DNA from: an uncultured Clostridia bacterium
GTDB taxonomy: Bacteria > Bacillota > Clostridia > Lachnospirales > CAG-274
NCBI GenBank assembly: GCA_947630475.1
Contig: CANRHR010000008.1
Location: 1 to 64,000 of the forward strand
Reading direction: 5' to 3'
DNA length: 64,000 bases
Within the stretch, counting starts at the first letter, position 1; every line of letters starts with the position of its first letter. Positions 33,294-42,602 of the stretch are shown here, one piece after another. The notes under the pieces are model-generated. The model did no database searches, was not told the DNA's origin, and saw only the letters and a list, made by a program, of their open reading frames with translations. Position numbers and translations under genes: made by a program.

Positions 33294-34211
33294 ATGAAAA
33301 ATTTAATTTTTTTAATTATCAAAGGCATATTTGTAGGCGTTGCCAATATTATACCGGGCGTAAGCGGCGGTACAATCGCTGTTGTTTTGGGAATATTTGA
33401 TGAAATGATTGACGCAATCAACAATTTTTTTAAGAACCCAAAAAAGCATACGGCATTTTTGGCTCCTCTCTGCATAGGGGCTGTTTTGGGCATTGTGCTT
33501 CTAAGCAAAATTATTAAATGGGGTCTTGAGAGCTTCTCTCTGCCGACAAATATGTTTTTTGCCGGTTTGGTTGTGGGCAGTATTCCTCTTATTTATGCAA
33601 AGGCAAGAGAAAATAAAGTATACTTAAAGCATTATTTAGCTGCCTTTATTTCATTTTTTATTGTAATAGCTTTTGTTGTTTTGGAAAAGGTTTTAGGCGA
33701 ACCCGAAGATGGAAGCACGGTTGTTTTGTCATCTGATTTTATGTTTTTAATAAAAATGTTTTTGGGGGCGCTTGTTGCAAGTTCAGCTATGGTAATACCG
33801 GGAATAAGCGGTTCATTTGTAATGGTGCTGATAGGAATGTATGGTTATGTAATAAATGCCATAAGCTCTTTTATAGATAACATAGGAAAAAGTATTTTAA
33901 TGATTGGCTCAGGAAAATTTGGATATGCGGCTGCAAATCTTTTTTTTAGCGACAGCTTCAAAATTTTGTGCGCTGTGGGCATAGGCGTTGTTTTGGGCAT
34001 TATTGTTATTTCAAGAATTATTTCTTTACTTTTGAAAAAAGCGTATACTTTAACATATTTCTGCGTTTTGGGGCTTATTTTTGGCTCTTTGGTTTCAATC
34101 TTTGCCGACGGCTCAACCTATCAAAGCGGAGTTGATGCCTTAAGCATAACAGCGGCAGCGGCAGCGCTTATATTAGGCTTTATTATTGCCTTTAAACTTG
34201 GCAAAGAATGA
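33294..34211 (+). CDS. popT: DUF368 membrane protein, PopT-type polyprenyl-phosphate transporter
   Basis: This 305-residue integral membrane protein has about eight hydrophobic segments. The DUF368 family signature occurs twice as an internal duplication: NIIPGVSGGTIAVVLGIFDE near the N terminus and VIPGISGSFVMVLIGMYGY near the middle. Family members were shown to recycle undecaprenyl phosphate across the membrane for wall synthesis, in parallel with DedA-type UptA. GTGAGGT precedes ATG 33294. It stands alone downstream of repeat copy B. Confidence 0.86.
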   Translation: MKNLIFLIIKGIFVGVANIIPGVSGGTIAVVLGIFDEMIDAINNFFKNPKKHTAFLAPLCIGAVLGIVLLSKIIKWGLESFSLPTNMFFAGLVVGSIPLIYAKARENKVYLKHYLAAFISFFIVIAFVVLEKVLGEPEDGSTVVLSSDFMFLIKMFLGALVASSAMVIPGISGSFVMVLIGMYGYVINAISSFIDNIGKSILMIGSGKFGYAAANLFFSDSFKILCAVGIGVVLGIIVISRIISLLLKKAYTLTYFCVLGLIFGSLVSIFADGSTYQSGVDALSITAAAAALILGFIIAFKLGKE

Positions 34212-34237
34212 TTTTTAATTAATTCTTAGTAAAATAC

Positions 34238-34266
34238 TTGACATTATACATATAAAGTGATATCCT
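34238..34266 (+). promoter_or_regulatory. Promoter of the Fe-S assembly operon
   Basis: TTGACA (34238-34243) and TATCCT (34261-34266) are separated by 17 bases. The following AAACCAACTAAATGAGT may contain an Rrf2-type site, but I could not confirm a clean palindrome. Confidence 0.6.
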
Positions 34267-34318
34267 AATTAAAACCAACTAAATGAGTATGATTTGGCGC
34301 AAATAAGAGGTGAGAATT

Positions 34319-34750
34319 ATGAAAATATCGACACGGGGCCGATATGGGCTTAGAGCCATGATCGATCTTGCCGTCAATTCCAAAAGCAATGTCTGTATAA
34401 GCTTAAAAAGCATTGCCGAAAGACAGGGAATAAGTGAGCATTATCTCGAACAGCTTATGGCTGTATTAAAAAAGGCCGATTTTGTTAAAAGTATAAGAGG
34501 CTCACAAGGGGGATATATTTTAAATAAAAGCCCGGAGGATATTTCTGTAGGCGATCTTCTTAGGGCTTTGGAAGGTCCGATTAATATAGTGGAATGTGTT
34601 TCGGATAATTATACCGGAAGCTGCGGCATTAACGGCTGCGGCAACTGTGTAACAAAAAATGTTTGGGAAAAAATAAACGACAGCATTACCGAAGCGGCGG
34701 ATTCTATAACGCTTCAAGAGCTTGTTAAGGATTATAAAAGCTTAAATTAA
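34319..34750 (+). CDS. iscR: Rrf2-family regulator, IscR-type
   Basis: This 143-residue winged-helix regulator controls Fe-S cluster genes. It opens with KISTRGRYGLRAMIDLA, the family hallmark, with the HTH at about 25-55 (LKSIAERQGISEHYLEQL) and wing RGSQGGYIL. Cluster-ligand cysteines cluster near 100-112 (GSCGINGCGNCV) with another Cys at ECVSDN, so it probably senses a [2Fe-2S] cluster. ATG 34319 lies behind AGAGGTGA. It is first in the operon with iscS, iscU and mnmA; autoregulation is expected. Confidence 0.92.
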   Translation: MKISTRGRYGLRAMIDLAVNSKSNVCISLKSIAERQGISEHYLEQLMAVLKKADFVKSIRGSQGGYILNKSPEDISVGDLLRALEGPINIVECVSDNYTGSCGINGCGNCVTKNVWEKINDSITEAADSITLQELVKDYKSLN

Positions 34751-34765
34751 GGAGATGTTTATAAA

Positions 34766-35959
34766 ATGGAAAATGTTATTTATTTTGATAATGCGGCTAC
34801 GACAAAGGTTCGTCCGGAAGTTTTTGAGCAGATGAATAAATATTTTTCCGAAAGTTACGGAAACGGTTCTAGTATTTATAAAATCGCAAGAGAAAGCAGA
34901 AAAGCTATAGAGCAAAGCAGAGAAAAGGTAGCGGCAGCAATAAATGCCGATAAAAATGAGGTGTTTTTTACGGCAGGCGGCTCCGAATCCGATAATTGGG
35001 CGCTTAAAGGCGTTGCCGAAAGTTATTCTTCAAAGGGAAAGCATATTATAACCCTCAGCATAGAGCATCATGCGGTTTTGCATACTTGTCAGTTTCTTGA
35101 AACAAAGGGCTTTGAGGTGACTTATCTTCCCGTTGAAGAGGACGGAATAGTGGATATCAATAAACTTAAAGCCGCCATTAGAGATGATACCATTCTTATT
35201 TCCGTTATGTTTGCAAATAATGAAATAGGCTCCGTTCAGCCGATTGAGGAAATAGGCAAAATAGCAAGACAAAAGGGTATTATTTTTCATACAGATGCAG
35301 TTCAGGCTGTCGGTCATATTCCCATAGATGTAAAGGCTATGAATATAGATCTTCTTTCTATGTCAGCTCATAAATTTTACGGCCCTAAGGGCATAGGAGC
35401 TTTGTATATAAGAAAAGGAATAAAAATAACTCCGCTTATCCATGGCGGAGCGCAGGAAAAAAACAGAAGAGCGGGAACGGAAAATGTTCCGGCGATTGTC
35501 GGCATGGCTGCGGCGCTGGAGCTTACGGTAAAAGATCTTAACGAAGAATCTGCACGTTTGGCTCGTTTAAGAGATAAACTTATTGACGGCATATTAAGCT
35601 CTATACCTTATTCAAGGCTTAACGGCTCAAGAGAAAAAAGACTTCCCGGGAATGTAAATATATCATTTGAGTTTGTTGAGGGAGAATCAATACTTCTGCT
35701 TCTTGATATGAAAGGAATATGTGCTTCAAGCGGAAGCGCCTGCACCTCAGGCTCACTGGATCCTTCTCATGTGCTTCTGGCGATAGGGCTTCCTCATGAA
35801 AAGGCACACGGTTCATTAAGGCTAAGCTTAGGTATGTTTAATACAGAGCAGGAGGTTGATTTTATTTTGAAAGAGCTTCCTCCTATCATAAGCAGACTGA
35901 GAGAAATGTCGCCTTTATATGAAGATTTTTTGAAAAACAGCAAATCAGATGTAAAATAA
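34766..35959 (+). CDS. iscS: Cysteine desulfurase
   Basis: This 397-residue PLP enzyme removes sulfur from cysteine for Fe-S clusters and tRNA thiolation. The PLP lysine is in SMSAHKFYGPKG, and HTDAVQAVGHIP holds the cofactor Asp and His. The active cysteine is in SSGSACTSGSLDPSHVL, the group I (NifS/IscS) loop. The N terminus VIYFDNAATTKVRPEV is typical. AAGGAGATG precedes ATG 34766, 15 bases after iscR. The scaffold gene iscU follows 34 bases later and mnmA next, so this is the sulfur donor for both. Confidence 0.95.
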   Translation: MENVIYFDNAATTKVRPEVFEQMNKYFSESYGNGSSIYKIARESRKAIEQSREKVAAAINADKNEVFFTAGGSESDNWALKGVAESYSSKGKHIITLSIEHHAVLHTCQFLETKGFEVTYLPVEEDGIVDINKLKAAIRDDTILISVMFANNEIGSVQPIEEIGKIARQKGIIFHTDAVQAVGHIPIDVKAMNIDLLSMSAHKFYGPKGIGALYIRKGIKITPLIHGGAQEKNRRAGTENVPAIVGMAAALELTVKDLNEESARLARLRDKLIDGILSSIPYSRLNGSREKRLPGNVNISFEFVEGESILLLLDMKGICASSGSACTSGSLDPSHVLLAIGLPHEKAHGSLRLSLGMFNTEQEVDFILKELPPIISRLREMSPLYEDFLKNSKSDVK

Positions 35960-35993
35960 TGCATAATATATATATAGAAAAGAGGTTTTTGCA

Positions 35994-36434
35994 ATGAATT
36001 ACAGCGAAAAGGTTATGGATCATTTTATGAACCCCAGAAATGTGGGAGAGATTGAAGATGCCAGCGGTGTAGGCACTGTAGGCAACGCAAAATGCGGCGA
36101 CATAATGAAAGTATATCTTAAAATAGAAGACGGAATAGTTATTGATGCTAAATTTAAAACCTTTGGCTGTGGCGCAGCGGTTGCCACAAGCTCAATGGCG
36201 ACAGAGATGATAAAGGGCAAAACTATTCAGGATTCTTTAAAGATAACAAATAAAGCCGTTATGGAGGCTCTCGACGGGCTTCCGCCTGTTAAGGTGCATT
36301 GTTCCTGCCTTGCCGAAGAGGCCTTGCACGCCGCCTTATGGGATTATGCAAAGAAAAATAATATAGTTATAGAGGGGCTTAAAGAGCCTGTGGACGATAT
36401 CAGCGAGCATGAAAATATTGCCCAAGAGGATTAA
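35994..36434 (+). CDS. iscU: Fe-S cluster scaffold protein IscU/NifU-type
   Basis: This 146-residue scaffold on which IscS builds clusters has its three ligand cysteines in GNAKCGDIM, FKTFGCGAAVA and PVKVHCSCLAEEAL. The N terminus YSEKVMDHFMNPRNVG is the standard opening. A short acidic C-terminal extension (ISEHENIAQED) is present. AGAGGT precedes ATG 35994. mnmA starts 4 bases after the stop. The full hscA-hscB-fdx set of Proteobacteria is absent, as normal for Clostridia. Confidence 0.95.
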   Translation: MNYSEKVMDHFMNPRNVGEIEDASGVGTVGNAKCGDIMKVYLKIEDGIVIDAKFKTFGCGAAVATSSMATEMIKGKTIQDSLKITNKAVMEALDGLPPVKVHCSCLAEEALHAALWDYAKKNNIVIEGLKEPVDDISEHENIAQED

Positions 36435-36437
36435 ATT

Positions 36438-37511
36438 ATGGCAAAAAAGGTTGTTGTGGGAATGAGCGGCGGAGTGGACAGCTCTGTTGCCGCTTATCTT
36501 TTAAAAAAACAAGGCTATGATGTTATTGGCGTCACAATGCAGATATGGCAGGATGAAAAAGAAAAAAAGCAGCATGAGAAAAATTGCTGCGGCTTAAGTG
36601 CTGTTGACGATGCAAGAGATGCCGCCTACAAGCTTGGAATAGAACACTATGTTTTAAATTTTAAAAAAGATTTTAAAAAATATGTAATAGATTATTTTAT
36701 AGATGAATATCTTAATGCTTCAACCCCTAATCCCTGCATTGCCTGCAACAGGTATGTAAAGTGGGAAAGTCTTCTTTCTAAAGCAATGCTTATGGGTGCC
36801 GATTATATCGCAACGGGTCATTATGCAAAGACGGCGATAAATCCGGCTACAAAAAGATATACGTTAAAAACGGCAAATACTTCAACAAAGGATCAAACAT
36901 ACGCCCTATATAATTTAACCCAAAATCAGCTTGAAAAAACTCTTATGCCTATAGGAGATTATGATAAAAATGAAGTTAGAAAAATAGCGGAAGAAATAGG
37001 GCTTTCTGTTGCAAATAAGCCTGACAGTCAGGATATATGCTTTATACCCGACGGAGATTATGCGGGATTTATCAAAAAAAATACAAACGAAAAAATAAAG
37101 GAAGGCAATTTTGTAGGCATTGACGGAAAAGTTTACGGAAAGCATAAGGGAATATGCTGTTATACAATAGGTCAGAGAAAAGGCCTTGGCATAGCATTCG
37201 GAAAGCCTATGTATGTCTGCAAAATCAAAAAGGATTCAAACGAAGTTGTACTTGGCGAAAACAGCGATCTTTTTAAAAGAAATGTGCTTATTAAAAATTT
37301 TAACTATATGTCTGTTGAAGATTTTGACGGAGAAATAAGAGTTTCGGGCAAACTTAGATATTCTCAAAAAAAAGCCGATTGTATACTAAGAAAAAATGGG
37401 AAATACATAGAAGCTGTTTTTGACGAGCCGCAAAGAGCGGTTACGCCGGGGCAGGCAGGGGTTTTTTATGACGGAGATCTTCTGTTTGGCGGGGGCGTAA
37501 TAGTTGAATAA
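36438..37511 (+). CDS. mnmA: tRNA-specific 2-thiouridylase
   Basis: This 357-residue enzyme adds sulfur to U34 of Lys, Glu and Gln tRNAs using ATP and persulfide from IscS. The PP-loop is GMSGGVDSSVAAYLL (8-22). The first catalytic cysteine is in TPNPCIACNRYVKW and the second in DSQDICFIPDGDY. The C-terminal beta-barrel part includes GQRKGLGIAFGKPMYV. It closes the iscR operon, 4 bases after iscU, placing the thiolase beside its sulfur source. A terminator-like stem follows. Confidence 0.95.
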   Translation: MAKKVVVGMSGGVDSSVAAYLLKKQGYDVIGVTMQIWQDEKEKKQHEKNCCGLSAVDDARDAAYKLGIEHYVLNFKKDFKKYVIDYFIDEYLNASTPNPCIACNRYVKWESLLSKAMLMGADYIATGHYAKTAINPATKRYTLKTANTSTKDQTYALYNLTQNQLEKTLMPIGDYDKNEVRKIAEEIGLSVANKPDSQDICFIPDGDYAGFIKKNTNEKIKEGNFVGIDGKVYGKHKGICCYTIGQRKGLGIAFGKPMYVCKIKKDSNEVVLGENSDLFKRNVLIKNFNYMSVEDFDGEIRVSGKLRYSQKKADCILRKNGKYIEAVFDEPQRAVTPGQAGVFYDGDLLFGGGVIVE

Positions 37512-37522
37512 ATTGTTTTTTG

Positions 37523-37560
37523 AAGTCCTTCGTGGTTTTAAACGGAGGACTTAATTTTAT
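37523..37560 (+). terminator. Terminator of the iscR operon
   Basis: AAGTCCT-T-CG (37523-37532) pairs with CG-G-AGGACTT (37543-37552), followed by AATTTTATT. The remaining gap to 37795 shows no other structure beyond a possible sigma-D-like promoter before the next gene. Confidence 0.65.
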
Positions 37561-37795
37561 TGTTAAAAATTTATAATAATGTGTTGATAATAAAAAGGTT
37601 TTAAAGTAAAATAATACTATGTGGTGTTTTATCCTATTACAGAGCTTTAAAAATAAATTTTTTATCGTCAGCTTAAAAGGCGAGAGCTTTATTGTTAAAT
37701 AATTTATCGTGATTTAAGCGCTGATTTTAGAGCTTTTAGGGTAAATCGACAAAAGTCTTTGACCGAAAAATAATATAATTAGGGGGGATTTTTAC

Positions 37796-38293
37796 ATGAA
37801 TTCCAACAGAAGGGATGAAAAATCTACAATTGGTGTAATTGTATTTGTAATGTTTCTTATTATAATGTCTTTGGCGTTTACGGTATTTATAACAATTAAG
37901 AAAGATCAGAAAATAATAAGCCTGCCCCAAGTAAACGTCAGTATCTTAAGTGACGACGGAACAGAAGCATCAAACGTTTCGGCTACATTTTCAATCAAAA
38001 CATCCGATAAAAAGCTTCAGAATACGGCTAAAGACGTTATCAGCACAGATGTTGTTGAGGCAATGGAAAATGTTGATTATGAAACATTAAATAAAGACGG
38101 AGTTGATTCGGATTACGTTAAGTCTGTTGTTAAAGAAAGCTTAAGTAAAAAGTATGGCTCGGAGGCTATTGAAGAGATTTATGTTACAGATTTTATAAAC
38201 GATGTAAAAATTCCGTCAAAGAATGACCAGGATAATGCAAACAACAATAATGTAAGCAAAACAATGAAAGGTCTGTTTAAGAATATGAATTAG
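37796..38293 (+). CDS. FliL-like single-span membrane protein
   Basis: This 165-residue protein has a short basic cytoplasmic N terminus, one membrane helix at about 13-34, and an extracytoplasmic domain. The outer domain reads like the FliL fold, with VSATFSIKTSDKKLQ early and SEAIEEIYVTDFIND near the C terminus, the usual FliL beta-strand. The Asn-rich tail is disordered. FliL associates with flagellar stators, but no flagellar genes are near, so this may be a stator-like or unrelated protein. AGGGGGGA precedes ATG 37796. birA begins 8 bases later. Confidence 0.6.
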   Translation: MNSNRRDEKSTIGVIVFVMFLIIMSLAFTVFITIKKDQKIISLPQVNVSILSDDGTEASNVSATFSIKTSDKKLQNTAKDVISTDVVEAMENVDYETLNKDGVDSDYVKSVVKESLSKKYGSEAIEEIYVTDFINDVKIPSKNDQDNANNNNVSKTMKGLFKNMN

Positions 38294-38301
38294 GAGCTTA
38301 T

Positions 38302-39273
38302 ATGAAATTTAAAATTTTGGATATGCTTATATCAAGCGATGATTTTTTATCGGGCGAAGCTATTGGAAATAAACTTAATATATCGAGAGCTGCGGTTAAT
38401 AAAAATATTTCAAAGCTAAAACAAATGGGCTATAAGATAAACGCCGTAAACAATAAAGGCTATAAGCTTATTAAAGAATATGATATATTAAATAATTTTG
38501 AGCTTGAAAAAGGCCTTGAAACAAAATTTTTAGCCCGTAAATCGGCTTATTTTGACGAGATAGATTCAACAAATGAGCAGGCAAAAGCAATGGCTGCCGA
38601 CAATGAAAACGGTTTTATGGTTTTCAGCGACAGCCAAAGCGCCGGAAAGGGCAGGCTCGGTAGAATATGGCAGTCCGAAAAAGGAAAGGCGCTTTATTTC
38701 AGCTTTGTTTTAAAGCCTAAAATCGAACCTAATCAAGCGCCGGTTATTACTTTAATATGCGCCGTTGCCGTTGCAAGAGCAATAAAAAAATTATCGGGGC
38801 TTGATGTTAAAATAAAATGGCCAAACGATATCGTTGTAAACGGCAAAAAATTAGTAGGAATTTTAACCGAAATGAGTGCCGAAATCGATATGATTAAATA
38901 TATTGTTGTCGGTATAGGAATAAACGTAAACAATTCCTGCTTTGATGATGAGATTGCTTTTAAAGCCACTTCTTTATTTATTGAAAGCGGAAAAAGCTTT
39001 TCAAGAATTAAAATTTTACAACAATGCCTTAAAGAGATAGAAAACTGTTGGTTTGTTTTTGAGAAAGAGGGCTTTTCGCCTTTCAGAGATGAATATAAAA
39101 AGCTTTGTGCAAATATAGGTATGCAGGTTAAGCTTGTAAACAAAGAAATTACAGCAGCGGCAGTTGATATAAGCCAAAACGGCGAGCTTGTTTTGGAAAC
39201 GGAAAAGGGAGAAAGGATAAAGGTTTTTGGCGGCGAAGTATCCATAAGACGAGCCGACGGAGCCTATATTTAA
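38302..39273 (+). CDS. birA: Biotin-protein ligase with repressor domain
   Basis: This 323-residue bifunctional BirA has an N-terminal winged helix at 1-60 (ISRAAVNKNISKLKQMGY) that can repress biotin genes. The catalytic domain makes biotinyl-AMP and attaches it to carboxylase lysines. The ligase signature AGKGRLGRIWQSEKGKALYF, KIKWPNDIVVNGKKLVGIL and VGIGINVNNS are present, then an SH3-like C terminus. TTAGGAG precedes ATG 38302. It forms a likely operon with the FliL-like gene upstream and dusB downstream. No biotin genes are seen here. Confidence 0.94.
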   Translation: MKFKILDMLISSDDFLSGEAIGNKLNISRAAVNKNISKLKQMGYKINAVNNKGYKLIKEYDILNNFELEKGLETKFLARKSAYFDEIDSTNEQAKAMAADNENGFMVFSDSQSAGKGRLGRIWQSEKGKALYFSFVLKPKIEPNQAPVITLICAVAVARAIKKLSGLDVKIKWPNDIVVNGKKLVGILTEMSAEIDMIKYIVVGIGINVNNSCFDDEIAFKATSLFIESGKSFSRIKILQQCLKEIENCWFVFEKEGFSPFRDEYKKLCANIGMQVKLVNKEITAAAVDISQNGELVLETEKGERIKVFGGEVSIRRADGAYI

Positions 39274-39281
39274 ATTATATT

Positions 39282-39632
39282 ATGAAAAAAACGGTTTTAA
39301 ATGCAGCAAGCTGCTATAATAAAAAATATTTTCTTAATCCGGATTATAATGATATGCCGGAGGCTGTTAAAAATGATATAAAAACAATAACGGTTTGTTT
39401 GGCTGAAAAGCTGCATTGTATTTTTACGATAGGCTTTTATGAGGACGGAACTCTTTATTTTGAAACAGCAGGTACGGAAAATGATTTTGATTATGATGAG
39501 ATAGGGGCAGGGCTTGAGATACAAAAGCTTGAAAGAGAGCAAAACGAGCTTATAAAAAGCCTTAGCCTTTGGTATCTGTATAAAATAAAAAATAAAAATT
39601 CTCCGAAAGGAAGCAAAAATGAAAATCGGTAA
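39282..39632 (+). CDS. Conserved hypothetical protein between birA and dusB
   Basis: This 116-residue soluble protein is of a type I do not confidently recognise. A mixed alpha-beta body has FTIGFYEDGTLYFETAG as the clearest strand pair, and its C-terminal helix is rich in Glu and Lys (IQKLEREQNELIKSL). It starts 8 bases after birA and overlaps dusB by 14 bases in another frame, so it is translated as part of that operon. The tight packing argues that it is real. No catalytic motif is visible. Confidence 0.75.
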   Translation: MKKTVLNAASCYNKKYFLNPDYNDMPEAVKNDIKTITVCLAEKLHCIFTIGFYEDGTLYFETAGTENDFDYDEIGAGLEIQKLEREQNELIKSLSLWYLYKIKNKNSPKGSKNENR

Positions 39633-40581
39633 TTTAGAGTTAAAAAACAATGTTTTCCTTGCGCCTATGGCAGGCGTAACCGACAGAGCTTTTAGGATCA
39701 TATGCGCCGAAAAGGGCTGCGCTCTTGCCTACACGGAGATGGTCAGTGCAAAGGGGCTTTTTTATGAAAGTAAAAATACATTTAATCTTTTAAAAATCGA
39801 TGGCGAAGAGTCAACGGCAGTCCAGCTTTTTGGAAGCGACCCCAAAATTATGGCGGAAATGGCAAAAAAAATTCAAGATTATCCTATTTCTCTTTTTGAT
39901 ATAAATATGGGCTGTCCGGCGCCAAAGATTGTTAAAAACGGCGAGGGCTGCGCTCTTATGCTTAATCCCCAAAGGGTTGGAGAAATAGTTTATGCCGTAA
40001 GCTGCGCCGTTGATAAGCCCGTAACTGTAAAAATAAGAAAAGGCTTTAACGATGAAAGCGTAAATGCAGATGAAATTGCCGAAATTGCCGAGAAAAACGG
40101 AGCTGCCGCCGTTGCTGTCCATGGCAGAACAAGACAGCAGTATTACAGCGGCGCCGCCGATTGGGATATAATAAAAAAAGTAAAGCGAAAAGTTAAAATA
40201 CCGGTAATAGGAAACGGAGATATAACAACACCTCAGAGCGCAAAAAAAATGCTGGATTATACAGGCTGCGACGCTGTTATGATAGGGCGGGGCGCACAAG
40301 GAAATCCTTGGATTTTTTCAAGGATACTGAAATATCTTAATGACGGCGTGCTTTTGCCTGAGCCAAGCTTTGGCGAAAGGCTGTCTCTCGCATTAAGACA
40401 TCTTGATATGCTTATAGAGGATAAAGGCGAATTTATTGGTATAAGGGAAATGAGAAAGCATTTAAGCTGGTATACAAAGGGTATGCCAAACAGCGCCGAG
40501 CTGAGAGTTTCGGCAAATAAAACTCAGAGCGCACAAAGTCTTAAGCAGCTTTTAATAAGCTTTGCCGATACGCTTCAATAA
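39619..40581 (+). CDS. dusB: tRNA-dihydrouridine synthase
   Basis: This 320-residue FMN enzyme reduces uridines in the tRNA D loop. The barrel starts with [17 protein letters not shown]. The catalytic cysteine is in [17 protein letters not shown], and FMN phosphate contacts occur in [10 protein letters not shown] and [18 protein letters not shown]-terminal helical RNA-binding part ends at 320. ATG 39619 lies in the preceding gene, behind CGAAAGG. The birA-hyp-dusB arrangement suggests one transcript. Confidence 0.95.
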   Translation: MKIGNLELKNNVFLAPMAGVTDRAFRIICAEKGCALAYTEMVSAKGLFYESKNTFNLLKIDGEESTAVQLFGSDPKIMAEMAKKIQDYPISLFDINMGCPAPKIVKNGEGCALMLNPQRVGEIVYAVSCAVDKPVTVKIRKGFNDESVNADEIAEIAEKNGAAAVAVHGRTRQQYYSGAADWDIIKKVKRKVKIPVIGNGDITTPQSAKKMLDYTGCDAVMIGRGAQGNPWIFSRILKYLNDGVLLPEPSFGERLSLALRHLDMLIEDKGEFIGIREMRKHLSWYTKGMPNSAELRVSANKTQSAQSLKQLLISFADTLQ

Positions 40582-40613
40582 TAAGATATTCAATTTTAAG
40601 AAAGGCTGATTTT

Positions 40614-42599
40614 ATGGATAAATTTAAGGTTGTTTCAAAATTTAAGCCCACAGGCGATCAGCCTGCTGCCGTTAAGAGCCTGAGCGAAGGTTTTTTAAAC
40701 GGAAAAAAATTTCAAACCTTGCTTGGGGTTACAGGCTCCGGAAAAACTTTTACAATGGCAAACGTTATTGAAAAGCTAAACAAACCTACCCTTGTTATAG
40801 CGCACAATAAAACGCTTGCCGCTCAGCTTTATAACGAATTTAAAGAATTTTTTCCCGAAAATGCGGTGGAATATTTCGTTTCTTACTATGATTATTATCA
40901 GCCTGAGGCATATGTTCCTCAAACAGATACTTATATAGAAAAGGATTCGTCAATTAACGATGAAATAGACAAGCTCAGACATTCCGCAACAGCCGCACTG
41001 TTCGAAAGAAAGGATGTATTGATAGTAGCAAGCGTATCTTGTATTTATGGTTTGGGAGATCCCATAGATTATAATAAAATGGTTCTTTCTTTAAGAACGG
41101 GTATGGTTAAGGACAGAGATGAAATTTTAAGAAAGCTTGTTGATATTCAGTATAACAGAAATGATTTGAATTTTGTCAGGGGCAGCTTTAGGGTAAGGGG
41201 CGATGTTGTGGAAATATTTCCGGCAGGCTCATCCGATACGGCGCTGAGAGTTGAATTTTTCGGCGATGAAATAGACAGAATCTCTGAAATAGATGCCCTT
41301 ACATCTGAGGTTACCGGCATAAGAAAACATATAACCGTTTTTCCTGCTTCTCATTATGTTACAAGCGCCGAAAAAATGAAATTGGCTGTAAAATCGATAC
41401 AGCAGGAGCTTGAAGAAAGGCTTGATGAGCTTAAAAGAGAGGATAAGCTTTTGGAAGCCCAAAGGCTTGCCCAGAGGACGAATTATGATATAGAAATGAT
41501 GCTCGAAATGGGGTTTTGCTCAGGAATAGAGAATTATTCAAGGCATCTTTCACAGCGCCCTGCCGGAAGTACTCCTCATACACTTATCGATTATTTCCCT
41601 GATGATTTTTTGATTATAATTGATGAATCTCATGTTACAATACCCCAAATAAGAGGAATGTATGAGGGGGATCGCTCAAGAAAGCAAAACCTTGTTGATT
41701 TTGGCTTTAGGCTTCCTTCTGCGCTGGATAACAGACCGCTTAAATTTGATGAATTTGAGAAAAAAATAAATAAAATACTTTTTGTTTCTGCAACACCCAA
41801 TACTTATGAAAACGAACATTCTCAAAATGTTGCCGAACAGATTATAAGGCCTACCGGCTTGTTGGATCCAATGGTTGAAATAAGGCCTGTAAAGGGTCAG
41901 ATCGATAATCTTATAGGTGAAATAAACAAAGTTACGGCTAAAAAACAAAAGGTTCTTGTTACAACGCTTACCAAAAAAATGGCGGAGGATCTTACGGATT
42001 ATCTCAGAGAAAGCGGAATAAGAGTTAAATATCTTCACTCTGATATAGATACGCTTGAAAGGCTTGAGATAATAAGAGATTTAAGGCTTGATGTTTTTGA
42101 TGTTCTTGTCGGCATAAATCTGTTAAGAGAAGGGCTTGATATACCCGAGGTTTCTCTTATAGCAATACTGGACGCCGATAAGGAGGGCTTTCTTCGCTCG
42201 GAAACCTCTCTTATACAGACAATAGGAAGGGCAGCAAGAAATGCCGAGGGCAGAGTTATAATGTATGCGGAAACTATGACCTGTTCTATGGAGGCGGCGC
42301 TTAATGAAACAAACAGAAGAAGAAATATTCAGCAGGAGTATAACATAAAGCATGGAATAACGCCTAAAACAATAGTTAAAAAGGTTCATGAGATAATAAA
42401 GGCAACAGAAGCGGTTGACAGCCGTAAAAAAACTCTTTTGGAAAAGGATCCTGAATCCATGAGCATTGAAGAGCTGAATAAAGCCGTAAAAAAGCTTGAA
42501 AAAGATATGAAAAAGGCTGCCGCAGAGCTTAATTTTGAAAAAGCCGCCGAATTTAGAGATGAAATTTTAAAGCTTAAAGAATTTATGAGGACTGATTAA
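40614..42599 (+). CDS. uvrB: Excinuclease ABC subunit B
   Basis: This 661-residue damage-verifying helicase of nucleotide excision repair has Walker [10 protein letters not shown] (38-46). The DNA-clamping beta-hairpin region is [20 protein letters not shown], the DEAD-like box is IIDESHVT, and helicase motif VI is QTIGRAARN. The C-terminal UVR domain ([18 protein letters not shown]) contacts UvrC. AAAGG precedes ATG 40614. uvrA follows 3 bases after the stop. uvrC is not in the window. Confidence 0.97.
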   Translation: MDKFKVVSKFKPTGDQPAAVKSLSEGFLNGKKFQTLLGVTGSGKTFTMANVIEKLNKPTLVIAHNKTLAAQLYNEFKEFFPENAVEYFVSYYDYYQPEAYVPQTDTYIEKDSSINDEIDKLRHSATAALFERKDVLIVASVSCIYGLGDPIDYNKMVLSLRTGMVKDRDEILRKLVDIQYNRNDLNFVRGSFRVRGDVVEIFPAGSSDTALRVEFFGDEIDRISEIDALTSEVTGIRKHITVFPASHYVTSAEKMKLAVKSIQQELEERLDELKREDKLLEAQRLAQRTNYDIEMMLEMGFCSGIENYSRHLSQRPAGSTPHTLIDYFPDDFLIIIDESHVTIPQIRGMYEGDRSRKQNLVDFGFRLPSALDNRPLKFDEFEKKINKILFVSATPNTYENEHSQNVAEQIIRPTGLLDPMVEIRPVKGQIDNLIGEINKVTAKKQKVLVTTLTKKMAEDLTDYLRESGIRVKYLHSDIDTLERLEIIRDLRLDVFDVLVGINLLREGLDIPEVSLIAILDADKEGFLRSETSLIQTIGRAARNAEGRVIMYAETMTCSMEAALNETNRRRNIQQEYNIKHGITPKTIVKKVHEIIKATEAVDSRKKTLLEKDPESMSIEELNKAVKKLEKDMKKAAAELNFEKAAEFRDEILKLKEFMRTD

Positions 42600-42602
42600 A
42601 CA

